Source: Micrasema longulum
Lineage: Eukaryota; Arthropoda; Insecta; Trichoptera; Brachycentridae
Assembly: GCA_022494885.1 (NCBI GenBank)
Contig: JAGVSM010000976.1
Location: 24,310 to 88,309, forward strand
DNA length: 64,000 nt
Reading direction: 5' to 3'
Part shown: in pieces, positions 54,235-62,949 of the stretch
Numbering within the stretch: the first letter of the stretch is position 1
Layout of the letters: each line of letters begins with the position of its first letter
Notes under the pieces: generated by a model
The model's input: only the letters and a program-made list of their open reading frames with translations
The model's database searches: none
What the model was told of the DNA's origin: nothing
Position numbers and translations under genes: made by a program

Positions 54235-54815
54235 ATGATTGTTATAATTTACGTACATTTACGTAAATTAGCGTACGCCCCACCGTAAGAAACATTTGTC
54301 TGTGTGTCTGTGTATTTTAATTGCCTCTTTTATTATTCGTGGACTGTAATTACTGGGTTTATGCAAAATTTCGGGTTCAAATGCGAAAAAATGTCCGGTA
54401 TCTATAAAGTGTTCCGCTATTGGAGATTTGTCAGGATGCCCAAGTTTACACACTCTTTTGTGTTCGTCAATCCTTTTCTTTGCTGTGCGCCCTGCTTGTC
54501 CTATGTACACTTTATCACATCCTTGGCAACTTAGTTTATAAACAGCTTCCGTTTCCAGGGGATTCTTATCTTTTTTTGGGCTCAATAAATGGTTCTTTAT
54601 TTTTCCCACAATTCCAACCGTAGGTAGGGCCAATATTATGTTTCTTCAGCACTTTGGCTATCCTGTCAGTAACATTCTGGACATAAGATAGATATGCAGT
54701 TCCTCGGGTAATATCTTCTTCCTTGTTCTTTCTGTAGCTTGCGATTTAATAATGTTATCAATTTGCTTCTTCTTATATCCATTACGCTCCAATGCTACTG
54801 CCGACTGCGACACGG
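54235..54815 (-). mobile_element. Penelope-like element 3' part: RT thumb and GIY-YIG endonuclease
   Basis: Minus strand from about 54805: 'VALERNGYKKKQIDNIIKSQ' and 'LPEELHIYLSYVQNVTDRIA' then 'KVLKKHNIGPTYG', the thumb end of a Penelope-like reverse transcriptase. A frameshift lies near 54640-54660. The next frame (54268-54633) carries 'SPKKDKNPLETEAVYKLSC', the Cys pair CQGC, the GIY-YIG signature 'VYK...KVYIGQAGRT', 'RIDEH', then 'KSPIAEHFIDTGH' and 'EILHKPSNYSPRIIKEAI', the conserved endonuclease residues of this class. It ends at a stop at 54268. The RT core is missing. This is the only GIY-YIG domain in the window, and the endonuclease frame itself is intact. Confidence 0.88.
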
Positions 54816-54863
54816 TACAAATTACTAGTACTAAAACACATACTTTTTTGTACAAAATACTCA

Positions 54864-54910
54864 GTTTACCCTGATGATGGCTTCTACAATGGTAGCCGAA
54901 ACGTCGAAAC
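54864..54910 (+). ncRNA. Hammerhead-like motif H4 beside the Penelope-like fragment
   Basis: CTGATGA (54871-54877), one extra T, helix II GGCT/AGCC (54879-54882 with 54894-54897), GAAAC (54898-54902) and GTC (54903-54905), the classic GUC cleavage triplet. Helix III has no loop (AC directly followed by GT), so a monomer could not close it; dimers could. Helix I: GTTT (54864-54867) with AAAC (54907-54910) plus C-G next to the core, with a two-base bulge. It lies on the strand opposite the Penelope coding frame, about 50 bp upstream of it. Confidence 0.45.
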
Positions 54911-54914
54911 AAAT

Positions 54915-55435
54915 CCAACACACGCGGTATCACCCAAAAATAAAATTTTTGATTATATTTTTGGTTCGTTTCTTTTAAATCTCAAAGAAGTTCCACGATG
55001 TAGTAAACTCAGCAAAATTCACACGACTAGCTGAAACAGTTTGAATTATGAAATCTTTCCGCCGATTTGCTTTGTGACTGTGGACAAGGGCTAGTTTATG
55101 GTCGATGGTCCTTTCTTCGGGAGCCACCCCCGCGGTGTACGGCGAGGGGTGCAGGGGAAGGGCGCTAGGCAGATACAGCCTTTAGAGGCTTTATCCGTTT
55201 ATAAGGCATGTATCCTGCGTATTGTGGATCTGAAGACGAGAAATGAGAAAGGAATCTTCATAAATCATGGCCGTAAATTGTCCGAGATAAGTAAAGCTTT
55301 TTACGATTATGTATTATTTTCAAGTAGTTATTTTATATATATATAAAATTATAAAAACGCTCTTACTGTAGCAAATTTAAAATAACTATGTATATTCTTA
55401 CTTTAAATCCCAGAAATGTTTAATACAGGTATACA
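54915..55435. other. Unassigned; GC-rich patch at 55.10-55.18 kb
   Basis: TTCGGGAGCCACCCCCGCGG...GGCGAGGGGTGCAGGGGAAG is an isolated GC-rich patch. An 82-codon frame across it (55098-55346) includes 'LEALSVYKACILRIVDLKTR' but no recognisable domain. It could be an unidentified transposon remnant. Confidence 0.3.
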
Positions 55436-55439
55436 TATT

Positions 55440-55550
55440 GTTCGGCCTCGTGGTGTAATGGTCAGCGCGTTTGCCTACCATGCAAGAGGTCTCGGGTTCG
55501 ATTCTCGACATGGTAGACATAAAAAAAAATATTTAAAAGGGTTTAGCCAC
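55440..55550 (+). mobile_element. SINE2 head
   Basis: CTCGTGGTGTAATGGTCAGC (A-box), GTTTGCCTACCATGCAAGAGG (anticodon arm, loop CTACCAT), CTCGGGTTCGATTCTCG (B-box), GACATGGTAGACAT, then A-run and ATTTAAAAGGGT. A- and B-boxes are well kept. The rest of the body and the tail are missing. Confidence 0.82.
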
Positions 55551-55681
55551 TCTATTAGCCAGTGGAGTATTATTACTTTAGGGTAAATGTTACTTCGTAA
55601 ATATTAATTTTTTAACTATGTAGGTACGAGTAATTAAAGGAGTGGTTTCCACCCTTAGGGAGTTTTTTGGATTAGCATATT

Positions 55682-56268
55682 ACAACAGAGACGGACAACA
55701 CTTTAGAGAAGGGATTATAAAAGTCTAAAAAATTACAGGGTTTATGACCTGTTAGTGGCCACCATTCTGCCTATTAGAGATGGGCTTTTCGGTTATTAAA
55801 AAGAAGTAGCAGTAACAGTTACTCTTTCACAAATTACACGGTTTTGTTAAACTGTTTCTAAGAAACAGTTATACAAAACCAACAATATTTTATTTAAAGT
55901 GATATTTTTAGAAAGAGTTTAATTTAATATGCTGACTGGATTTTTTTTACAGCTACAGAATAAAAACAATTTCTGCTCTTTCAAAAATGGTTATAAAATA
56001 ACAGTTTTTTTGTTGGTTTTGTTAAACTGTTTTAGTGGTTTCGGAAGGGTATTTGTTTATTTTTTTACCACTTCTACTGCCTATGATCAAACTTCAATAT
56101 TAAAAAAAAAAATTCATCCGTTAATTTTGCGAAGTTAATGAGTTAAATGAAAGAGTTGAGCAGAGTGGTAAATGTAACACAGGGTAAATTGGTCATTTGA
56201 ATCAGCCAACCACAGATCAAAGTCTATTAATGCCTAGACTAACACATTCCCTCATTTTAAATGTTGTT
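55682..56268. mobile_element. M1 MITE, long variant with both ends
   Basis: The left end ACAACAGAGACGGACAACAC...TTTATGACCTGTTAGTGG (55682-55760) is matched by an inverted right end AATCAGCCAACCACAGATCA...GTTGT (56200-56266). The interior is about 450 bp of other AT-rich sequence with GTAACAGTTACTC and GTTTTGTTAAACTG(T) inverted words, so this is either an M1 with a different centre or two facing fragments. Confidence 0.55.
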
Positions 56269-56269
56269 A

Positions 56270-56790
56270 ATTTCCGTTGAAATAGTTGATCATACTAAAT
56301 ATATAAAATAAAATAAATATTTTTTTAAATTTGTATTAGTTGTTTTTCACGAGTAATTGAATCAATTAAAACAAAAACTCATGGTAAGCTAGTCTCCCAT
56401 TTATTTACTATTTGTAAAAATTACAAGATGGTGAAGCCGAATACTTTTATAAAAGGATTGTGATTTTTTTTCATGGTCTAATTTATGTAGCTATTATATT
56501 TTAAAGCTTAGTTAAATTGCTGTTTTATAATTTATTTGTAATTTTTGTCTTAAATTAACGCGAAAACATATAAATGAAATTAATAATAATTTACAACTAA
56601 CTATTTCCGCTAATCAGGTCTGCATAATGTTATGTAGTCCTGGTTATGTAGATATTCTTACTTACCTGAAACAAACAGAAACACAAAATTAGTATATTAT
56701 AGCAAAATTATTTCTATTATGTTAAAATAATTTACACAACACTAATTTTACATAAGTCACCTCAAAGGCGCTATAGAATAAAAAATATGC
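56270..56790. other. No gene recognised
   Basis: Unassigned AT-rich sequence. CACCTCAAAGGCGCTATAGAATAA (56759-56782) is a short minus-strand remnant of the L2-like 3' UTR. Confidence 0.4.
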
Positions 56791-56797
56791 TAATATG

Positions 56798-56895
56798 TAT
56801 TTACAAGCTTTATCAGCCACAGAGCGCATGGACGGTTGGGATTCTAGTTCCAGATATCAGCTACATTACAGCACGTCTTGCAGCTACAGGTCGTA
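56798..56895 (+). repeat. Repeat K, copy 3
   Basis: AGCCACAGAGCGCATGGACG, GATTCTAGTTCCAGATATCA, then ACAGCACGTCTTGCAGCTAC. Matches 40605-40735 on the other strand. Confidence 0.6.
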
Positions 56896-56998
56896 CAGAA
56901 GAAGAATTTTTTTTTTTTATCATTTAACTACCAAGTTTAGGGTTTTGATGGTATTTAAAAAAAACTCATTAATATATATATTAGTTAGATTAAAATCA

Positions 56999-57062
56999 GT
57001 CTTGTAGCCATTACGCGCATGTACTATTAGAATTCTAGTCCCCATTTACGAAATTCACGTAT
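56999..57062 (+). repeat. Repeat K, copy 4
   Basis: TTGTAGCCATTACGCGCATG then ATTAGAATTCTAGTCCCCATTTAC. Partial and diverged. Confidence 0.5.
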
Positions 57063-57140
57063 CTAGTTTAAAACAATTGTTAATTGATCAGCATAGAATA
57101 ACCCATGGTATTAATTCTCCAATTTTGTCGTATTGTCAAT

Positions 57141-57220
57141 TCAAGACAAGATCTGAACTTTTTTGGTTTAAGTTTACGATTTAAACGAGCATTAAACAAA
57201 TAGTCCAGATCTTGTCTTGA
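57141..57220. repeat. Perfect 15-bp inverted repeat, 50-bp spacer
   Basis: TCAAGACAAGATCTG (57141-57155) exactly inverted at 57206-57220. The spacer also holds GGTTTAAG/ATTTAAAC inverted words. Confidence 0.75.
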
Positions 57221-57344
57221 TGTCCCTTATGTTTGTCAATGATTCTTTTCTTCTTTTTTTAATGTTTTAAATTGTTATTCAATTGCTAAATTTAAACCCT
57301 ATAAATTGAAAACATGGACCCAGTCTCTTAATAAATAAATAATT

Positions 57345-57415
57345 GAATCTAGAACCACGCGTCTTGCAGCTACAGAGCACATGGACGAGTAGAATTCTAT
57401 GAACATATGTGAAAT
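57345..57415 (+). repeat. Repeat K, copy 5
   Basis: CGCGTCTTGCAGCTACAGAG, CACATGGACGAGTAGAATTC. Third copy in direct orientation within 600 bp. Confidence 0.58.
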
Positions 57416-57419
57416 GCAT

Positions 57420-57765
57420 AAATATAAAAAGTAATTAAACTGAATCTAAGCACCAAAATATATAAGTTTTAAGTCTAAACATTAAAATATCAAATGCGGA
57501 CGAAATTGATTTATTTATCATACAAAGCTATATTTCACAAAAAAAAAAAAATTCTTTATCGCTTAAGTATATTTGAATATGAAATGCATTCTTTTACTCT
57601 CCAGGGCCGCGATTACAAACGTTATTGTCATCGGTGCATATCGAGTACATAAAGATAAATTGATATTTACGTACGGAAATCTGTATATATGTATGAAAAA
57701 TAAAAGTGTCTTTGTCGGTAACCTGCGTAACTGAACATGTGTAGAAAAAAATACATACCGATAAC
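57420..57765. other. No gene recognised
   Basis: Unassigned. The minus-strand 78-codon frame (57563-57799) runs into the M1 copy and shows no domain. Confidence 0.4.
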
Positions 57766-57769
57766 TTAA

Positions 57770-57972
57770 GATATAGGTTTCAGCTCTTTTACTTGACAAA
57801 AGTCAACAGATGGAAGAGTTGAGAAAATGTGGATGTTCAAACATAGGCAGAATGCTGAATGTTACACAGTGTGTAAAGTGGCCATTTAAACCAGCCAATG
57901 ACAGGTCAAAAGCCTTGTAAATGCCTAGACTTCGATATACCCCTGTCAAAAATGTTTTTCCTATTTATCGCA
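57770..57972 (-). mobile_element. M1 MITE, right half
   Basis: AAAAGTCAACAGATGGAAGAG, TTACACAGTGTGTAAAGTGG, CCAGCCAATGACAGGTCAAA, and the terminal region GCCTAGACTTCGATATACCC followed by CTGTCAAAAATGTTTTTCC, which replaces the standard end. Confidence 0.75.
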
Positions 57973-58095
57973 ACAAAAGATATTAATATTATAGTCAGTG
58001 TACACGCGGATTGAGAATACAATTCTGTGGTAAAATAGAACCAAAACTCCGAATGTGTGTTTTATCAAAAAACCTGGAAAAAAATCATGTGGTGA

Positions 58096-58495
58096 TAAGT
58101 CAGCCTCGTAGTTTAGTGGTTGTCACATCCGCCTACACAGTGCTTGAGGTCCCGGGTTCGACGTGAAATCTTTGATTTAAGGGTGGTTTGTAATGTGAGG
58201 TATTTATTTTAGATAGTTGTACAAATAAAATTTGAACACATAGTCATACCTTAATTAATTAATAATACATATATAAAAATAATATCAAAAACAGAACATT
58301 TTTATAAAATTCAGACGCTTTCCGATGACGGTTGAACACCGCAATATTTTACTGTCCCTGGACTGGTATCTTAAGCATAAGACTGATCACCGGACCCTCA
58401 TGTAACAGATGAACAAGGCACCCTGCTTTCGGTGTTTCTATGTAGTGCCTTATACACCATTGAGTGTGGATAGGTAGATAATGATGATGATTTAT
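58096..58495 (+). mobile_element. SINE2-related copy with an internal insertion
   Basis: Head GCCTCGTAGTTTAGTGGTTG, CATCCGCCTACACAGTGC, B-box GTCCCGGGTTCGA. The body resumes after about 150 bp of other AT-rich sequence at 58337 (GCAATATTTTACTGTCCCTGG, AAGACTGATCACC) and ends GTAGTGCCTTATACACC...GATGATGATG. The anticodon region differs from other SINE2 heads and looks more like valine tRNA. Confidence 0.7.
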
Positions 58496-58597
58496 GCGTT
58501 TTTCTACACACGTTTACAATAGCAAAATAAACACACTTTAAAAATCGTTAACAAAAGCGTACGATTATATTTACCATACAAATTATTAGCGTAAGAT

Positions 58598-58690
58598 TGA
58601 TTATCTTGCCCTCATGTATATTTATAACAACTAATCGCTGATACGATGAGATTGGAATACCAATGTAATGATGCCTGATGCCCATGTGGG
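58598..58690 (+). mobile_element. SINE2 tail fragment
   Basis: AAGATTGATTATCTTGCCCTC, ATCGCTGATACGATGAGATTGG, ACCAATGTAATGATGCC. Lies between two larger SINE2 copies in the same orientation. Confidence 0.5.
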
Positions 58691-58704
58691 ATTTTAAAGT
58701 CATG

Positions 58705-58970
58705 TCACACTCGTGGTGTAATGGTCAGCGCGTTTGTCAACCATGCAAGAGGTCTCGGGTTCGATTCCCAACATGGTGGATATGAAATACTTATTTAAAA
58801 GGGTATTTTCACAATATAATATTTCATAGTCCCTAGACTGGTACCTGAAGCGTAAGACTGATCATCTTACTTTATGTAACAATAATGATCAAGATACGCT
58901 GCGATTGGTGTACCAATGCAGTGCCCTATGCACTATTCGATGTGGAAAGGAAATGTTGATGATAATATAA
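58705..58970 (+). mobile_element. SINE2 copy, full length, best preserved
   Basis: Head CTCGTGGTGTAATGGTCAGC, GCGTTTGTCAACCATGCAAG, B-box CTCGGGTTCGATTCCC, body ATTTCATAGTCCCTAGACTGG and AAGACTGATCATCTTAC, tail GATACGCTGCGATTGGTGTA, GCAGTGCCCTATGCACTATT, GATGATAAT. The complete consensus order is seen here. Confidence 0.9.
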
Positions 58971-59170
58971 AAGTTCTTGCCGAGTAAAAAATTCAAGAAA
59001 AATATTCTAACAGAACTAAAGCCTCAGATGTTTTCTCGCAGAAGTAATTTTTAAAAGTCTCCTTTACGTGTGTTCGCTAAATATTAGAAGCGATCTGTGT
59101 TTCTTGTAGGAAATACGGCCTCCATAACTCACCTGAATGTTTTCTGTACACGGGCCTGCCTCACAATTTC

Positions 59171-59372
59171 TTAAAGCGCCATTGTGAAGCACCCCTCAGC
59201 AGAGGAGACTCCAGTCGCAGACTGAAGTAAGTCATTCTTTATGGATTCCGTGACATTGACGTAAAGGTGCTCCACTGGCTGTGCTGGTTTAACAAATACG
59301 CACTTACCGCGTTCGGTGAAAACACTACCATTGTTGATGTCACCGTTTAAAAGTATTTGCATATTTAAATGC
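59171..59372 (-). CDS. Candidate last exon of an unknown gene
   Basis: The minus-strand frame is open from beyond 59372 to the TAA at 59171. It has diverse, protein-like composition: 'LLNGDINNGSVFTERGKCVF', 'VKPAQPVEHLYVNV', 'GVSSAEGCFTMAL'. A good 3' splice site (T-rich tract, then TTTTGGACAG) lies just before 59372, so it could be a terminal exon of about 200 bp. GTAAGT (59307-59302) and CAGGTGAGT (59135-59127) on the same strand are consensus 5' splice sites, so other exon limits are possible. It does not look like any transposon domain I know. I cannot name the family. Confidence 0.35.
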
Positions 59373-59404
59373 CTGTCCAAAATTAAAAAAAGCAAATTTT
59401 CAAA

Positions 59405-60480
59405 TTTATTTATTACATACTGTTGACAATATGTTACGTCGTTCGTTTTTGCTACTGACTTGCTAGAAGTTTCCCGTGTTCAGTCAGGAATTTTTTTTGA
59501 ATGTTCAAATAAGATAATTAATAATAAATATTGTAATTATTATAAGAATGAAGATACAAAACAAAAGAAAACAGAAAAATAAAAAATCATAATTTTTTGT
59601 TTTATACAAAAAATGTTACAAATGCAAAATATACTATCACATAAACAAAAAATCCACAAAGCATGACCTGCGGTGCTATTCTGAGCCACTCTCGAGGCCG
59701 TAGAAAACACGGTCGCGAGAGCCTTTGGAATATCACCCCTGTGTGGGAATACATAAAAAATAAAATAATTTAAATAATGGTGATATTTTTTTATCAGTGT
59801 GTCATAATTTTTTTTTTAAACAAAATTAGTTTAAGATTTCTGCTCACAAGGTAAACTTGTTGTAAGAAGGACTGTATAGTGTTAAATTTATTTATATTTA
59901 TATATTTTAGATGTCACTTAAGTATTAATATTTTATGTCTTCTAATTTTTTTTAACCAGATTTTATTTTCTCTTTTGAAATACTGTTTATTATAAGTTAA
60001 CTTAATTTTATATGGAAACATATAAAACAATTTAGCCGAAGAACAATACTTAAAGCTTTGTCCAAATTTTCTGCTAAAGGGAGGAATTTTAACTATGATA
60101 TTGTATATTGCCCTTGCTATATACTCACGTCCCTGAACAAGGGGGTGACGATGTCCATCTCCAAATATGTCTAGCTAAATAAATTAGGCGTATATTAGGC
60201 ACATTAAAAGCTTTGAAAAATTTTGAACATACATTTGTAATTAAAAATAAAAATATAATAACCTATTTAATCTGCAAATACTACGGTACAAAAAAATTGG
60301 TTCAAATTAAGTTGGTTTATTTATTTTATATTAACAACAATAATACTATTTAGATATATCAAGGTATAAACAAAACATCAATATCAGAATCATTTGTAAC
60401 TTAATTGTAGCAATTTTCGGATAATGTAAAATAACAGATTTTTCGTTGAAATTACGGATAAAATGTCATTATTAAATTTA
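59405..60480. other. No gene recognised
   Basis: Unassigned AT-rich sequence. A small GC-richer patch at 59665-59740 (ACTCTCGAGGCCGTAG, ACGGTCGCGAGAG) and a block at 60110-60170 (CACGTCCCTGAACAAGGGGG) are unplaced. Confidence 0.45.
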
Positions 60481-60483
60481 TTG

Positions 60484-60790
60484 CAACAGAGGTGGAGAAT
60501 ATTTTAGAAAATGGAATATAGAAGTTTATGCATTTAAAGGGCTTATAACCTGTCGTTTTCTGGTTTAAGTGGCCCTTTTACACACTGTGTAACATTAACT
60601 ATTTTGCCTATGTTTAAACATCCATATTTCTTCAATTCTTCAATCCATTAATCACTGTTGATTTAAGAGAAGTTACATAGCTGAAACCTTTATTGCTGTG
60701 AAGGTTTTCATTTGATCGAATTGTTTCACATACTAGGCAACGCCTGAAAACAATTTTAAAACTCCTCCTTGGACCAGTAAGTTTTATATA
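60484..60790 (+). mobile_element. M1 MITE, left three-quarters
   Basis: Starts CAACAGAGGTGGAGAATATT, then ATAACCTGTCGTTTTCTGG, CACACTGTGTAACATTAACT, AGGCAACGCCTGAAAACAAT and CCTTGGACCAGTAAG. The right end is missing. Confidence 0.8.
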
Positions 60791-60832
60791 ATGTCTACAA
60801 ATATTTTGATTTTATTATTAGGCGAAAATGTC

Positions 60833-60905
60833 TGTTCATTCGTAAGCGAAAGCGCCCGATGGTCAACAACAAAATTGTAAAACTTAACCATAAAAACTTT
60901 AATTA
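60833..60905 (+). mobile_element. Fold-back family fragment (one arm)
   Basis: GTAAGCGAAAGCGCCCGATGG, TCAACAACAAAATTGTAAAAC and TTAACCATAAAAAC match the outer part of one arm of the fold-backs at 31.6 and 62.3 kb. Its inverted partner is missing. Confidence 0.55.
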
Positions 60906-60909
60906 ATAT

Positions 60910-61270
60910 GTGTCAAAATGAGTATCACCATAAAGTACGTAGTCGAAATTTGAGTAAATACGTTGCAAAACGAAATAACTCAAACGCGAAAGTATGTAAA
61001 ACAAACTTTACCTAACTAATTTATTTTGTACACTGTAATTATTTTAATAAACATACCTTACTACTATGCCACTTTTACTAAATTATGTAATAATAATTTA
61101 TTTCATAAAACTAATTAAAATATTTAGCCGCAAAGCAGTTGATAAATAAATTACAATGTCAAAAACGTTTAAATTTGTTGAATATTACTTGTAACGCTTT
61201 GCTTAATCGACTTAATAATATATCTCTAAGTATTGTAAATGATTAACATGGATTAGATACTGCAAAACAC
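60910..61270. other. No gene recognised
   Basis: Unassigned AT-rich sequence. Confidence 0.45.
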
Positions 61271-61275
61271 ATGTA

Positions 61276-61465
61276 TCGGGTTGTGGTCCGGTGGCTAGTG
61301 TCTCGGATTTGCGGCTCAAATGTCCGTGGTTCGAATCCCATTCTTCCTCAACTTAATGCTCATATTCGAAAAGAGAGTTATTTACTACTCGTTAAAAATG
61401 GCCCTCATAGTTAAATATTTGGGTAAATCATAAGAACGCAAATATTTCGCAATTATATCAACGAA
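61276..61465 (+). mobile_element. SINE3 copy 1
   Basis: tRNA-like head TCGGGTTGTGGTCCGGTGGC with A-box GGTGGCTAGTGT, B-box GTGGTTCGAATCCCA, then the body GAGAGTTATTTACTACTCGTT, AATGGCCCTCA, TATTTGGGTAAATCATAAGA and CAAATATTTCG. The same order as 62770-62940. Confidence 0.82.
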
Positions 61466-61496
61466 CGATTAATAAATAAAAAAAAATATATATATA

Positions 61497-61857
61497 CAGG
61501 GTGTTCATTAAACTCTGTCACATCCGAAACCACGATAATCAGTATGAGAAAGAAGACATATTAGCACATTAAAATATTTTTTTAGAAAAAAAAAAAAATT
61601 AAAAAAATATATATATAAAAAAGCAAATGGTTGCTTACTTCTGCAGGGGAGTAACGAGGAGGGGGAGGGGGGAGTCTGATTCTGCGCCGCGCTCCCTCAC
61701 TTCTTCTCTGCAGAAGTAAGCAACTATTTGTTTTTTTAAATATTTTATTGATTAAAATTTTCTTTGTTCTAAATATTTTTTTTAATATGCTAATTTGTTT
61801 TATTGCCCATACTGATCATCGTGGTTTCGGATGTGACAGGGTTTAAATAACACCCTG
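61497..61857. mobile_element. Palindromic MITE, 361 bp, mariner-like ends, TA duplication
   Basis: Ends CAGGGTGTT / AACACCCTG, with TA at 61495-61496 and 61858-61859. The inverted arms run inward through CTGTCACATCCGAAACCACG and reach TTGCTTACTTCTGCAG near the centre, where GGAGTCTGATTCTGCGCCGC forms the unpaired tip. There is no transposase. The end sequence and TA duplication are of the Tc1/mariner type. Confidence 0.88.
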
Positions 61858-61859
61858 TA

Positions 61860-62315
61860 TGTACAATTAGAAATAAATTGTTACATAAATACTTATACGT
61901 TATGTTAATAGAGTTAATAGATCTTGGCGAAAATTTTTGTACACTACTGCTCTATTAACTAAAGAAAACACAAAACTATTACCCTCACACATTTAATTTG
62001 CGTATCATAAACAATTATTTAGAAAAAAAATAGGCAATTAAAAACACTCATTTTAGAAAGAAGTATCTCAAATACAATGTGAAATTTGTAATCATAAGAA
62101 TATCGACCAAAGTACGGGAAATTAAAAAAATATAATAAAAGCACTGTCAAGCCCTTACATCAAATACCTTCTCAGAATTCACTAACCACATAATGAAATC
62201 GAACCATATTTATAATGTTAGAAATCAAACACTGATTTGAGTCTACTGAACACTTTATTGTATTTGTCATTCATTTGAAAATGCCCTAACAAGGCGAAAC
62301 AATTGTCACGAAATT
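61860..62315. other. No gene recognised
   Basis: Unassigned AT-rich sequence. CCCTAACAAGGCGAAACAATTGTC at 62283-62307 (quoted in part: AAGGCGAAACAATTGTC) recalls a GAAAC..GTC half-motif, but without CTGANGA. Confidence 0.4.
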
Positions 62316-62317
62316 TA

Positions 62318-62646
62318 TAATGATTACGATAAAATTATAAATAAACTTATCATTGAAACTTCTTGGTTGAGTTTTACTTTTTATTATTTTGACTAACGAG
62401 CACTTTCACCTAAGTAGGGATCTTCAAGACTGGTGAATTGTTTACAACTTTTACAGCTTTTATACTTTTCTTAACATATTGTGGAGATGTAAAGAATAGT
62501 ATAAAAACTGTAAACGTTGTAAACAATTCACCAGTCTTGAAGATGCCTACTAAGACGAAAGCGCTCGTTGGTCAAAATAACCAAAAATAAAACTAAACCA
62601 ATAAGTTGTATTAATAAGTTAATATATAATTTTATCATAATCATTA
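62318..62646. mobile_element. Fold-back element F2, 329 bp
   Basis: Second copy of the 31.6-kb fold-back. The left arm has AACGAGCACTTTCACC and the right arm GCGAAAGCGCTCGTTGG-type sequence (slightly diverged). The centre is shorter (CATATTGTGGAGATG). Sequence to the right (GTTTTATCAAGAAATATCAA) is also shared with F1. The frame at 62568-62753 is not a gene. Confidence 0.82.
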
Positions 62647-62769
62647 ACAATGGAGTTTTATCAAGAAATATCAACAAAAAACATCAATATTACGAAATTT
62701 ATCTTTTTTATATTTGTAAAAATAAAAGAAAGTGTTTGGTAGACTCAAATTAGTGTTTGATATATAATA

Positions 62770-62945
62770 TCGGGTTGTGGTCCTGTGGCTAGTGTCCCGG
62801 ACTCACGGACCAAAGGTCTGTGGTTCGAATCCCACTCTACCCCAACTTGATTCCATTTTCTAATAGTGAGTTATTTACAACTCGTTGAAAATGGCCCTCA
62901 AAATTTAATATTTGGGTAAATCATAAGAAGGCAAATATTTCTTTT
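62770..62945 (+). mobile_element. SINE3 copy 2
   Basis: CGGGTTGTGGTCCTGTGGCT (A-box region), CGGACTCACGGACC, B-box GTGGTTCGAATCCCA, body with GAGTTATTTACAACTCGTTG, AATGGCCCTCA and TATTTGGGTAAATCATAAGA. Ends in CAAATATTTC and a T/A-rich run. Confidence 0.82.
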
Positions 62946-62949
62946 TTAA

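Noticed and set aside
58705..58785. Functional tRNA gene (glycine-like)
   Set aside because: A- and B-boxes are good, but the acceptor stem does not pair, and the unit continues into the SINE2 body and tail shared by several copies.
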